In this document: in pieces, positions 24,611 through 36,388 of the stretch
Position numbering within the stretch: position 1 is the stretch's first letter
Layout: every line of letters starts with the position of its first letter
Source: Didymodactylos carnosus
Lineage: Eukaryota > Rotifera > Eurotatoria > Philodinida > Philodinidae
NCBI GenBank assembly: GCA_905250885.1
Contig: CAJNOQ010000495.1
Coordinates: forward strand, 1-48,986
DNA: 48,986 nt
Reading direction: 5' to 3'
Program-made: the position numbers and the translations under genes
The notes under the pieces: model-generated
Seen by the model: the letters and a program-made list of their open reading frames with translations, nothing else
Databases searched by the model: none
Told to the model about the DNA's origin: nothing

Positions 24611-25245
24611 GCTCTGGAGAATTATTAATCATAAGTTTATACATAAGGTGTATGATCAATTTTGTTACTCACTGTATATTGAGCACGGTTTAACCTTTTG
24701 ACTTTGAATGAATAACAGTCACGCCAGATTTGTTTTATTCTCTATTCATCTTGATCACTATTCAGTCTTGTCTTTTGTCAAACTGTAACAAATATAAAAT
24801 TTGATCTTTATAAAATCAGCCTCTATTTCCATAAAATTTTATTTGATTAGGACAATGTAATTTACCAGAAACGAGTTTCTAAAGGGTTGGAATAAAAGCG
24901 GTTCGTATGATTACACTTAAAAAGGGAAAATCAGTGATATACAAATAAAGCGGTTAGTTTTGCATTTGTCATTGCCGTCTTCTTTTTCTAGTTGGAAATT
25001 CTCCTGAGGTATTAAATTTTATGGAAATAGCGGTTGAATATTAAAAAAGATCAAATTTTATATTTATTACAGTTTCACAAAAGACAAGACTGAATAGTGA
25101 TCAAGTATGAATAGAGAATAAAACAAATCTGGCGTGACTGTTATTCATTCAAAGTCAAAAGGTTAAACCGTGCTCAATATACAGTGAGTAACAAAATTGA
25201 TCATACACCTTATGTATAAACTTATGATTAATAATTCTCCAGAAC
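24611..25245. mobile_element. Foldback element with ~230-bp inverted arms
   Basis: Arms at 24611-24839 and 25014-25245 are near-perfect reverse complements around a 174-bp spacer. The ends read GCTCTGGAGAATTATTAATC and, on the other strand, GTTCTGGAGAATTATTAATC. The spacer has no coding potential. The structure fits a non-autonomous DNA transposon (foldback or long-TIR MITE). I could not identify a target-site duplication, so the exact ends and superfamily remain open. Confidence 0.75.
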
Positions 25246-26010
25246 AAATGCATCTGCAAGGTTGGAAGTTTCCCTAAAATTTCTTGTGGTTTATTTGTTG
25301 AAAATAGGAAGTGTTTATGGTATACAGTCAGCTTGTAAGTGTTTTTGTTCTGATGAATTATTAATCATAATTTTCAATTTTGTTATTCAATGTTGATAAT
25401 TAATAGTGCACATGTTTTTGTTACCAAAATTAAAGGATTGTATATGAATGAGGATAAATATGAATATTAACGTATTTGTGGTAGAGTGAAGAAAAGAAAA
25501 GAAAAGAATAGGAATATAATCGCTAATGTGTTTCAATCATACCTGCAGTTTTTCTCTTTGGTGTTTAGTATAGAGTGGCCCACTAGCACGTTTAGCTTTC
25601 TAGTTTGTCTACTCAGGTGGAAAAATAGGAAAAAAAACTTAGTCTATCATCGGCTTTGTAACCAAGTATCATGTGATATAAGTTGAGCCTATTAATTTGA
25701 TAGGTATATTTTCTCATTGTTCAATCGGTAAGTATTGTGAATGGACGAAACGATGGTTTGTTTCAATAATAGTTATACTATTCATTAAGAAATAGACGAA
25801 GAATATCGGACCTTGCGGCTACTGGTTTTCGTGTAGGATGCTGCTGAATGATAGTTTGAATACCTCAATATCTTCCCTGAAGTTGACAAGCTTCTGACAG
25901 GGTCGCCCATCTCCTTACTAGTCATTACCCACAGGTCTGAACAGCAAACCAGCCAGACACAGAGTTCTTTCGCCCAATTACTTGAGCATCATCCATATAC
26001 TCACTAACTA

Positions 26011-26340
26011 CACTGTAAAAAATAGTCGTAGATTAATAAACTATCAAAAATGGTTTGTTGAGACCAATAAACCTTTTAAAAAACGCTTTTCTGTTTTTTA
26101 TATCCAAAAAGCTAAAAAGCGTTCATGACAGAGCTTTTTAGCTAGTTTTTTAGACTCGACAAAAAATTGAAAAGGGTTTTTTATTTTTGATAAAAAACCG
26201 CCCGTTTTTCATTTTGCATCTGTCACGAACGCATTTTAGCTTTTTGGATATAAAAAACAGAAAAGCGTTTTTTAAAAGGTTTATTGGTCTCAACAAACCC
26301 TTTTTGATAGTTTATTAATCTACGACTATTTTTTACAGTG
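26011..26340. mobile_element. Mariner-like MITE with TA target duplication
   Basis: A 330-bp element with terminal inverted repeats of about 120 bp that are almost identical. It begins CACTGTAAAAAATAGTCG and ends with the complement CGACTATTTTTTACAGTG. It is flanked by TA on both sides (26009-26010 and 26341-26342), as expected for Tc1/mariner-type insertion. There is no coding capacity; the centre is AT-rich with poly(T). The high arm identity suggests fairly recent origin or arm homogenisation. Confidence 0.85.
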
Positions 26341-26529
26341 TACGTACTAGTGTTTTAGAAAGCTACGCGAACTAGCCGGAAGAGCTGTATTGTACATCAC
26401 AACATAGTGAATATGTTGTCGGACGGGTGGTTCGAGACACTAAGACATAAGTAATTTGTCCAAGGTTATCACATGCCCTGGCGGCGCCGATGTTCGAACA
26501 TAGTACGTGACAAACAGCATCAACCAGTA

Positions 26530-27782
26530 CACTCTAAAAAATAACGTTACAAAATCAAAAAGCTTTTTAGTTTTCGTTCTGACGTCTGTAGGAGTTTTAT
26601 TAAACAGATAAAAGATAAGTCAAAAGCGTTTTGTAGTGATTTGGAAACGCTTTGGTGTTTTATAGAATCGTATTTCTATAAAACACCAAAGAATCAACAC
26701 ACCAAAACACCAAAGAATCGTATTTCTATGTTTTTGCAAAAAACTTTGGGTATTGTAAAATACGGTCGGAGTTGTGGGATTAACTGGAAGTCAATAAAGT
26801 TTTTCGTTTTTTTTCTAAACTCTCGTCGGTTTATTCCTTCCTCGATGAATCAAAGCTGGTTTACCTTAAACGTTTTTAAAAATCACTGAGAAACCCAATC
26901 GTTTGCAGTAATACTGCTAAATATATGGGTATGTCATTACTCCTGAAATATCCAATCGGTTCTGAAATCACTCAGCTTGATTTTTTAAAATACCCATACG
27001 GCGTTTTTTGAAAGTGAGAAATCCATTAGTGATTATCTCTGTAGCAATAAAAAGTATTTTATCTACAAGTCAAAGGATATAGTACAACATTGAGTACTGG
27101 TCTGAGAAGTACGCTTCAACTTTCTTTACTCAACAGAAAATCGTATTTATCTCAAACAATTGCGATCTGATCAAATTTTACAGCAATTATTAAATGTCAT
27201 ACTTCAGTTTATAGCAGCGAGTTGTTTTAGCAGAAATAACACATACACTTTTGAAGAAAAACATTAAAAATATTCATCTCGAGAACTAAGCGTTTTCGGA
27301 TAAGTCGACTGAGTTCGAAGCATTTTTAATTGTGCCGAATTTCATTCTCTATATTTTCTCTCATAGGCACCACCTCAGAAAAACGCTTCCTAGTTGAGAT
27401 AAACACGATTTTCTGTCTTCAATGAATTGCACAAAGCGTAGTTCAATACCAGAAATCAGTATTTCGGAGTGTTTTTGTATTTCCGACTATACGAAACGCG
27501 CTTCGCTTTTCCAGAGCGCAGAAACTTCCCAAATACTGCTTCAGATACGGTTAGGCGTATTTTGAAATACTATGGGAGGTTTTTCAAATGTACTATAAAA
27601 CCCACTATATACGTACAACAAACCCTTATTCGGTTTTGTATTTACTCTTAAAGCAATGTTCTAAAACACGAAAGAGGTTTTTGCCCTCTAAATGCAAAAC
27701 GGAATTTTTCTATGCGTTTTCTATACTCGTAACTGCAAATACCCCATTTTAGTTTTGTAATATAGTTTTTTTTTAAAGAGTG
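26530..27782. mobile_element. Larger non-autonomous element related to the mariner-like MITE
   Basis: The left end CACTCTAAAAAATAACGTTA and the right end (complement CACTCTTTAAAAAAAAAC, then ATTACAAAAC) form imperfect terminal inverted repeats. They resemble the CACTGTAAAAAATA ends of the element at 26011. TA precedes the left end; TC stands where TA is expected on the right. The 1.25-kb interior encodes no transposase that I can recognise. It contains a perfect hairpin (26650-26691) and a second inverted pair, AGAAAATCGTRTTTATCTCA, near 27135 and 27393. Boundaries are good on the left and fair on the right. Confidence 0.55.
26650..26691. repeat. Perfect 18-bp hairpin
   Basis: CTTTGGTGTTTTATAGAA, a six-base TCGTAT loop, then the exact complement. 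The right arm is partly repeated just after it (AAAACACCAAAGAATC). It lies inside the element at 26530-27782. Confidence 0.85.
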
Positions 27783-28267
27783 TCAGTCATGCCGCCTTCA
27801 ATATTCATTAAAAACTGATGATAGTAGCCAATGGCAAATTCCCTCCTCTTTTACCATCACCTAACAAACATTTGCATATAACATAAGAAACCAATATTAT
27901 CGTTTTGATAGAAAACGAAACTGTAATTAAAAATCATAATAGAAAATATTTGCATGACTATGACCTAACGCTGGATTTTTCTCTTAGATAATATGATTTA
28001 AAATATATTTCCCTGTTACTTTATTTCTTCCACTCTTGCACTGAATTTTATACAATGTAGTAAATTTGTAGAACAATTTCCTTACAAACATCTCGATATA
28101 TGTACAAGCGCATACAGTTGTGATCCAAGTTTGAAATTTACGAGCCATTTTCTGAGAGAAGCAGACAGTTATCTGTACTTCTACAGATCGATCACACACT
28201 CACATTCCGCACACACATCACAGTAGGGGTGCGTGATCAATCTGTGGAACAACCCAGTTATCCATAG

Positions 28268-28820
28268 GCACTGATTGTTGATGCCACAGATTTAAATGAC
28301 ATTCATTTCAGTTGTAGGTCTATATGCAACTAGACTATGGTATAAATAGTGTCACTTAAAACTGCTTCGTCCTCGAGATATAGAGGGCGCAAGAGGTAGC
28401 GACACAAATCTATCATTCCCCAGGTCAAAAAATCAGAGCAAGATCTTACACGATCTTATAAAATCTTACGAAAAATCATAGAAACGGGTTTATCTTATAA
28501 AAATCATACAAAAATCTTACGAAATCTGATGAAAACTTACTATCAGATCTTCGATCAAGAGTCAGTTTCTATGTTTCTTAGAGAATCTTACAAAATCAGA
28601 CGGAGTCGTACAAGAATCTTATAAGATCTTACAACAAGATTCTTTGACCTGGTTCTCATCACATTTAAAATTAAGTTTTTTTCAAGTATCGAAACCCGTT
28701 TTAAAACATATCTTTTAATACAAATTTATATTTCAGAACACGCGCTATCTTTTCCGCGCTTTCACAGATTTTAAAACCGCTCGGCCGAAACAGGATTCTT
28801 GGTTTACGCGTGAGACTAAA
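28268..28820 (+). repeat. Duplicated block A, copy 2 (interrupted by a MITE)
   Basis: Second copy of the block at 23930-24242, in the same orientation, split by an insertion at 28420-28652. It lies directly upstream of the intact FkbM gene and may supply part of its promoter region. The related words ATCAATCTGTGGAACAACC (28238) and ATCAATCTGTAGAAGAATC (28883) flank it. Confidence 0.75.
28420..28652. mobile_element. 233-bp MITE with CCAGGTCAAA termini
   Basis: It begins CCAGGTCAAAAAATC and ends with the complement of CCAGGTCAAAGAATC. The interior is built from repeated AATCTTAC/GATCTTAT words in both orientations. The paralogous block at 23930 has uninterrupted sequence at the corresponding site (CATGATTCTCATTAC), which shows that this is an insertion. 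TTC occurs on both sides and may be a 3-bp target duplication. No protein is encoded. Confidence 0.8.
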
Positions 28821-28846
28821 TTCTCTCTGGAGTACAAACAGATCTG

Positions 28847-28866
28847 TGGTGTGTGTGTGTGTGTGT
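28847..28866. repeat. (GT)n microsatellite
   Basis: About ten GT units between duplicated block A and the FkbM leader. Confidence 0.8.
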
Positions 28867-29130
28867 AGTGTGAGTGTGTTATCAATCTGTAGAAGAATCA
28901 CAATCACTATCTGTCTGAATCTGCCGGATAAGGTTTGTTAAACTGGACTATTCCGAAAAAATGCCTAGAGATCTCTTAATTCAAGTCTACAAAAGTTTAA
29001 GGTGAAGTTTGCACAGTTGTTAGAATTAAGACTTAAAAAAAAGACATCCTCAACGCTTGTTTCACAGATTAATACAACTGCAGAATGAAGAGAAGATTTC
29101 TTTATTTTATCTTAGGTTCCTATATCAAGA

Positions 29131-30311
29131 ATGCAATTTGGTTTTGCAATTAATAATAGTAAAGAATCGTCATCGGATAATGATTCAGGCACTATTGTTC
29201 GCAATAAACTTTCATCTCATATCATTAGTGCCGTACTCATCGTTGCTCTGTTTTCATTTATCTTTTCATTCCTGCATTTTGCTAAAATATCTGTTAAACA
29301 AAATTCGTTCGTTACTGAAAATACAGTACCGACTCCGACTAATATTGAAGCACATGTTTCAACAAAGAAAAAGGCTCAGATGAAGAAAGACTATCAGTAT
29401 GGTGATCAAGATAATGATGAGTCGAATGAAGGAAAGAACGATGGAGAGAAGGTGATCGCTGCAGAAGTACCTAAAACACCTACTGCTACCACGTCTAATA
29501 GACGGCATGTATTTATTGATTTGGGATGTTTTGATGCGAGAGACATCGATTACTTTCTTTTTTTTCATTCAAATGAAACGATGACTGATCTGGAGATTTA
29601 TGCATTTGAACCTGATACTATTAATTATTTTGCTTGTAAATTAATTGAACAACGACATCCGGATGTTAATTTAACAGTAGTACAACAAGCAGCATGGATA
29701 CGAGATGGTGAAATGAATTTTGCCACAGAACAAGGACGAAGAAGTAAAATTGATTTGGAATCAAGTTTAACAGTGTCAGCTGTTGATTTTTCACAATGGC
29801 TAATACAAAGCGCAAAACCAGAAGATTATGTACATCTTAAACTCTCAATTGAAGGTGCCGAGGTGCCCGTATTAGAAAAAATGGTTAACGATCGAAGTCT
29901 AGATCTAGTCGATTATTTAGAAGTCGAATGGAATGATCAAAAGAATCCAACTTTGGAAGCAAGACGAATTTCACTTGAATGTATGTTTGATAATTTTGGA
30001 ATGGATTTTCTATACATGATTAGTCCCATTGAATTACGACGAGCATATAATAAAAAATTAAGTTTTGATAATGTTCAAAAAGATCGAGGATGGTAAGTTG
30101 TATTAAATTTTACAAAAGCATTTTAAAAATGCTAGACAAAACAATATAATGACAGACTATTTATCAAGAATTTTAATTTGTTTCACATTCTAAACATTAT
30201 TTCATGTTTTTTTTCTATTTTAGGAGATTACAAGATTCGGCTATAAGATTTCATTATATCGCTCGAAAAGATGTAAATGAGTTAGTATTAAAACGCAAGA
30301 AGAGATTGTGA
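29131..30311 (+). CDS. Type II membrane protein with FkbM-type methyltransferase domain
   Basis: Two exons, 29131-30092 and 30224-30311, join through a 131-bp intron (donor gtaagt, acceptor tattttag) to give 349 residues. Residues 1-30 are a short polar, presumably cytosolic tail. Residues ~31-51 form a signal anchor (IISAVLIVALFSFIFSFLHF). A charged stem reaches ~118. The FkbM fold spans ~123-335: SAM-binding motif HVFIDLGCFDARDI, acidic IYAFEPDT, AAWIRDGEM, the FkbM tail motif HLKLSIEGAEVPVLEKM and VDYLEVEWN. Most family members have Lys-x-Asp-Ile-Glu-Gly-Ala-Glu; here the Asp is Ser. Family role: SAM-dependent O-methylation, often of sugars or small molecules. A Golgi/ER lumenal site is inferred from topology; the substrate is unknown. 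An overlapping open frame from 29057 is an out-of-frame shadow. It is the only plus-strand gene and borders a repeat island that contains a broken copy of its 5' end. Confidence 0.85.
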
Positions 30312-31651
30312 TTCTATATAATCAATAACTAACATTTTCAGTCTTCACCGCTTACGGCTTTATTCTAGTCAGATGAAATCGTGCAAAAAAAAAAACTCTT
30401 ACATCAGCAGAAATACTATCCAATGCATATATTTTAATCCATAATAATAATAATATATATGTTTATCATTCATTAATCACGAACTAAATATTAGAACGTT
30501 ATGAAAAAACGTTTTGAAGTTTGATTATAGACACAAAAACATATTTTTCCATTGTTATATGTGTGTGTGTGTTATTATATTATTTGTTATTTAAACTCTT
30601 CTATGTTACAATTTGAAAAGTAAAAATCATGCCATCTCAAGAAATTAGCATTTTCATTAGCTCTATAAAATGTGTTCTAAAAAAAAAGAGAGTGAATATC
30701 ATACAAAAAAACAAACATTAGCGAAATAATGAACATACAAAGCATAGAGAAAAAAAAATCGAATATAGTGAAGCAGATATCAAATAGGTAGAATAATTGA
30801 ACATAATGATGCACAAAAAAATTTACGAAATATAAAGAGGTTCTAAGGAAACAATCGAAATAAAGAAATAACATTATGAAGTATTTCTATAAAAAGAAGA
30901 AAAAAAAAGTAATGTCTAAATATTAGAAATTACTTTCAAAAAAAAGTTCTATTAATAACAATAAACGAAAGAATAAATGAACCGTACACATCCGAAGAAT
31001 AAGCACGAAACTATAACAAGAAGAAAAATACTCTCAGTAGATTCATTTCTTTTTTTTTTCCTGTAGAAGAGACATGTTCTCTAAATCATACGGCAAACGT
31101 ATAAAAAAATATTCATTATTCAGAATGTTGTCTGAGAGGCAAAAAAAAAGAAACCTTGCTTTAAATCTCAGAATAATGCAATGAAACAAGAGAGGATAAA
31201 ATTCATTACATCCTTTTTAAGAGAAGAAATTCTTTGAAGGTAAATGTGTAATTTTCGTTTTACAAACAAAAAATATCTCGAAGTTATAGTCTAAACAGTA
31301 CGATACTTGCCTGTGAAATACGGTATAACAATCATGGTGAACGGTTGTTTTTTTTTTAACAAAAGAAGAATCTCTGTATCTGATTTTTGATTGATATTCT
31401 CTTTTTGAGAAAAAAAAAGCATGTGAAAAAAAAATTTTTTCCTTTTTGCGTGAACAAAAACATCGTTTTGCACAATTAACAGAAGAAGAAAAAAAAAAAG
31501 CATCAGCAACAACAACAACAACAACAACAACAGAGTATAAAAAATGTTTTTTTCTTGTTTAACGTAGATATGCATTACGATAAGAACGTGTAATGAATGC
31601 ATATATATAAGCCGTCCAATAGAATAAAAATGTTTTTGTATTCCATAGTCG
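30312..31651. other. Intergenic region between the FkbM and G-gamma genes
   Basis: The two genes converge here, so this region should hold both 3' UTRs. AT-rich with A-rich tracts and a short CAA repeat (31507-31531). No gene seen. Confidence 0.5.
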
Positions 31652-31852
31652 TCATAAGATTAGACAACCGGCTTTTTCTTTAAATGGATTTTCTTTTTGA
31701 TTTGACCAGCCACGTACAAGTACATCAGCCGATTCGTGATCTTGACAAAATTTAATTATATCTTTACAAACAGTTGAAACTTTTTGTCTATCTATGGATG
31801 CTTCTTGACGAAGTTGTTCAACTAATTTTTTTTTTGTACTAACACTTGACAT
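31652..31852 (-). CDS. Heterotrimeric G-protein gamma subunit
   Basis: A single coding exon of 66 residues, the normal size for a G-gamma subunit. Family signatures are clear: LVEQLRQEASIDRQKVS forms the N-terminal helix that packs against G-beta, ENPFKEK is the conserved NPF segment, and the C terminus CLIL is a CaaX box. The final Leu predicts geranylgeranylation, which anchors the G-beta-gamma dimer at the inner plasma membrane. The ATG is the first in frame. Upstream, a strong acceptor (cttatttttag) ends near 31871, so a 5' UTR intron is likely and the promoter may lie kilobases away in the region to the right. I cannot tell which gamma subtype this is. Confidence 0.93.
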   Translation of the reverse strand: MSSVSTKKKLVEQLRQEASIDRQKVSTVCKDIIKFCQDHESADVLVRGWSNQKENPFKEKAGCLIL

Positions 31853-34150
31853 AATTAATTATTTGTAAACTAAAAATAAGAAGAAAAAAAATAAATAATT
31901 TTATTTTTTTATGTAATTAAACAAATAATTTGACTCTAATTATACTACTCTAGTTAATCTACACTTATAAGTTTAAGAATATATGCTTTTGTTCTCTCTT
32001 CTCATGTAATCATTATCTATTAGGTAATAGGTTAAATAGCTGATAGTTCTTTGCTTTCACTCAAAAGAGAAAAAAAAATACATAAATAAATTTACTTTCT
32101 TGTTGAGCTGTAAATAATGAATTGAACTAATAATTTCTCTTACCGAGATAAACGTACAATATATCTAAAATTAAAAGAATTAATAAATTTTTAAATAGGT
32201 CTTCTAGAAATCTTAATGATATCCACAAAGTTAATTGTTTTATCTCGATAAATTATTTTACTTGAATAAAAAAATAAATAAAAAAATATATGTCAAAATA
32301 ATTCTTAAAGTACATACTTATATCAACTAAGTACGGTAAATTGGTTCAATTTATTATTTATCTTATTCATTCTTTCTAACGTATTATAAGAGTATTTCTT
32401 CTTTATTTTTTTAAAAACAAATATAGAGAACATAAACATTAAAAAACTTTTCCCTTAAAATATATAGAAGATTTGTAATAGTATGGCAAGTAATATGAAT
32501 ACATTCGTTATACCTCAATCTCATAGTCTCTTGAACTTCTTGTTACTTCCTCGTGCGTCATCAACTACCGGACGCAACACATCATACATAGAAGAAACAA
32601 AAAAAGAAAAAAGAAAAAATAGAGAAATAACTTTTCTCTTATTCGACTATATATCTATATATTCTATATATATATATATATACGATGCTGGATTAAAACA
32701 GAGAAATCGTTTAATATAGTTATGTATAAGTAATACGATAGTGAAAATAGGATGTATTTTGTCGTAACTCGACACATTAGTACAATAAAAATTGCATATA
32801 TTATTTTAGTAAAGAAGAAGATACGATGTATGTTAGTCATTTGACAAAAAGAAAAAAAGAAAATTAAAGAATAATAATACTAATAGATATATGAGGGAAA
32901 TTGTAGAGTACATAGAGAGAGAGAGAGAGAGAGAGAAAAAACCTTTTTTTTTTGAAATGGAAAACACGTTCTCATTAACTCAGAAATTGTTTTTGTTTTT
33001 TTTTCATTAAATTTACAATTTTTCTTATCATCATAAAGATGACATCATATTATTCACTTTATTTATCTTTCTATCCATTTTTTGCTGTCTGTTTCCTATG
33101 GGAGAAGTTTGTACACACACAATTGCATTTTTTTTAAAAATAATTATCTTGTTGTTAAAAAAAAACTTATACTTCCGCTAATGTTTCTCATTGTTGATAT
33201 TTATCAAAGAGATTAATTTCCACTCACGATAAGTTAATAGTACTGAAAAATGATGTTGAACTTACATGTTCTTTTTATATAGCATGCAAGATTTGAAACA
33301 CTATCATTGAACGAATGAAGAGTAAACATTTTCTTTTTTTGTTTTTTATCATTATGTGAATAGAGTAGTGAATAAATGTTTTTTAGTCTTTGTCATATTA
33401 ATTTGTTTTTGACATGTTTTTTCTTTTTTTCTATCTCTGAAAATAGAGTTAATCATAATCATATGATTAACTCTATTGCTAGAGAGAGAGGAAGAGAGAG
33501 AAGCGTGAGAAACTTCAACAAAACAAAATTTATTGTCAATAATGTACTTTTCCATTTCTATTCTGTTTTTTCAACAATTGGTTTAATGATGTTTATAATC
33601 TATTATATTCGTGTTTATAAAATAGATTATACTTGAATGAAATTAAAAAGAAAAAGAAGAGAAAGCATATTTATAAACAAAAAAAAACAAAACATCCAGA
33701 AATAGACAATCTAAGATTCAATCGTTAAACATTAGTATCAAATTGTCCGACTTTTTACCATGTGATCATTTTTTTTGTTTTCTTCTTCTTCTTCTTTTAT
33801 CAGCTCTTTTCTCCTATATATATATATATATATTTCTAATATATTCTTAGTATCGAATTTTTTTTCGTAAAAACAAAAGTATTGATCAAATAAATTATTT
33901 CAAACATTAATCCATTCTTTCATTTTTTTTAACGTCTAAATCATTTTAATGAGTGTAAGTCAATTAAACATCATGTTGTTAATACTATGTTAAAAATAAA
34001 TTCACGCATACTATTACTACTAACCAGTTGTTTATGTATATACACATACTCTTAATGCATCGTATACATAACGTGTACGAACGAGACAAAGCTCTTATTT
34101 TTAAGTAAAAAGAAAATCTAGGCGTATCGTATTCTTCGCTGGAATAGAAA

Positions 34151-34402
<252 letters not shown>

Positions 34403-36254
34403 CAGAGAATATTTCCGTTATTCTAACCCAACAACAACCAAAAACAAGAAAAAAGAAAAAAGAAAGGAAAATAAAAGACTATTGAAAAGATTTAAAACTA
34501 TTTGAAATACTAATAATACTTATTATTATTATTCTTTTTTATCGATCAACTTCCTAAGTAAATGAATGAATCGAACATAATTATTGATATTGAAGATTCG
34601 TTTCGTCTATTTAACTAAACGTGACAATTCTAGAGAACAAATGACTAAGCACCCTTATTTACCATACAATTTTTCTTATGGAATTAGGTTTTTTTTTTTT
34701 CTTTTTTGATGAATAAAAAAACAGAAGATATATGACAAATGACACATCATCACTGTTGTTTGAACTATTTAATCCTACATACACATGTATATACATGTTG
34801 ACCCTTTGAGAATTAAAATGACAAAATAATTCTCAATAGTTTTTTGTTTTTTTTCAGAAGATTTATTACGAATGTACGTGTTGTGCTAATTAAACTATGT
34901 TCATACATTATGTCGAACGGCGTTAAAGAAAAAATAAAGAACTATAGAATATAGTTGAATAGAAAAATGACTAATAGAAACATTGAGAATCGAACGAATA
35001 GATCTATAAGAGAGAAATCTCTTCTTTTCTTTTTAACCGTAAAAAATTCTGTATATGAAAGAATTATCAATAAGTTAAAAAAAGAAAATGGTTAATTAAA
35101 AAGTAGCATTCATTGGTTATCGTACAATAATAAAATGTAGAAAAATTTGTAAATCCATTGTTTTTTTAAACATATTTATTGTATTGTTATATACATATAA
35201 CTAAAAAATTACGGCATAAGAAACACTTGCTTAATAATCATCTTAGATTTTATTTTCATTCAAATCTATATTATAATATGATAGAGCTTAATGTAAAGAA
35301 ATGATGCTAATTTTGCCTAAAATTAGCTTTTATAAACTAATATTGTACTAGAAATTTATCTTAAAATGTAATCTTCAATAATTTCTATTTTTTTGTGTTT
35401 TTTTAGTCAAAACTTTATTGTGTAAAGCTGAATGAGATCTCATATTGTAGAAATATTTAACTACATAGTTGAATAAATCTTAAGTGTGAATCGAAACCCC
35501 AGGTTATGCTAGTGAACCAAGTTTTTTTTTTAGAATTGATTTTCTCTCGGTTAAGTTTCTTCTCATTTTGTTGAGAAGACTCTTTTCTTATTTCTCTCTT
35601 CTTCTTTTTTTATCTCGTTCAAACTGGAAAGACATTCATTTGATATAAATATCTTATAGTGTTCAGTTTAAAATTAATAGAGTTCTATTTCGTTGTCTCT
35701 TCTATTCTTAAGGCTACAAAATGTGTTCCGTGTAGGTTGAGAGAAAATATAAAATAAAACAAAAGGTTACTTGCTATTAGGTATCACAATCCAAAAACTG
35801 TTGATGTGTCATAATTTTTCATAATTTATTCAAAATATAGTTACGACTGAGAAATCAAAGAATTCATTATGGAAATAGTCTGTTTTCTTTTGTAAACTTT
35901 AAAAATAATTGAATAAATACACATATTCTTTATAAAATTCAAACTGTTTAACAGACATGTACACAAAAACATTATGCTGATCTGGTACCTAAGAACGGCA
36001 CAAGAACAAAAATAGACAATAAAAGTACAAATGCCTTGAGCTCACTTTGACATATAAATTCTCAAAAGAAAAAAAGGTTGCCCACGTTAACGCTTTTTTT
36101 AGCTTTGAAATACAAAATGGAACATTGAACTCAATTGATTCACAGGGTGTGAACGATTGACTATTATTTAATTAAAAACTGCTAATAAAATAGCATAGAC
36201 CTTTCTAATCATTATTAAATACGGAGTCTAACAAAAAGCATTATCATAGTTTAA

Positions 36255-36370
36255 AACTATTAGTTTATTGCACGACTGTATCTGTTAGAATTCTGTCATT
36301 ATAAATATATCGCTACTATACCATTATTGGATCAAAATACAGCGAAAACTGGCTCCACTTAGAATCATAG
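36255..36370 (+). repeat. Dispersed repeat, copy 2
   Basis: Diverged direct copy of 22635-22740 (see that entry). It ends about 20 bp before the exact duplication at 36389. Confidence 0.55.
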
Positions 36371-36388
36371 AATAGATGTATAATTTCC

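Noticed and set aside
26460-26525. Less AT-rich stretch with GTTCGAAC, checked as a tRNA
   Set aside because: GTTCGAAC resembles a B box, but no matching A box, acceptor stem or anticodon arm can be folded around it.
29057-29383. Plus-strand open frame of 108 codons overlapping the FkbM start
   Set aside because: It is frame-shifted relative to the conserved methyltransferase frame and ends before the domain. The similar frame in the inverted copy (23461-23784, minus) exists only because the DNA is duplicated.
31291-31602. 103-codon minus-strand open frame rich in Leu and Phe
   Set aside because: It is produced by CAA and poly(A) simple repeats read on the opposite strand.
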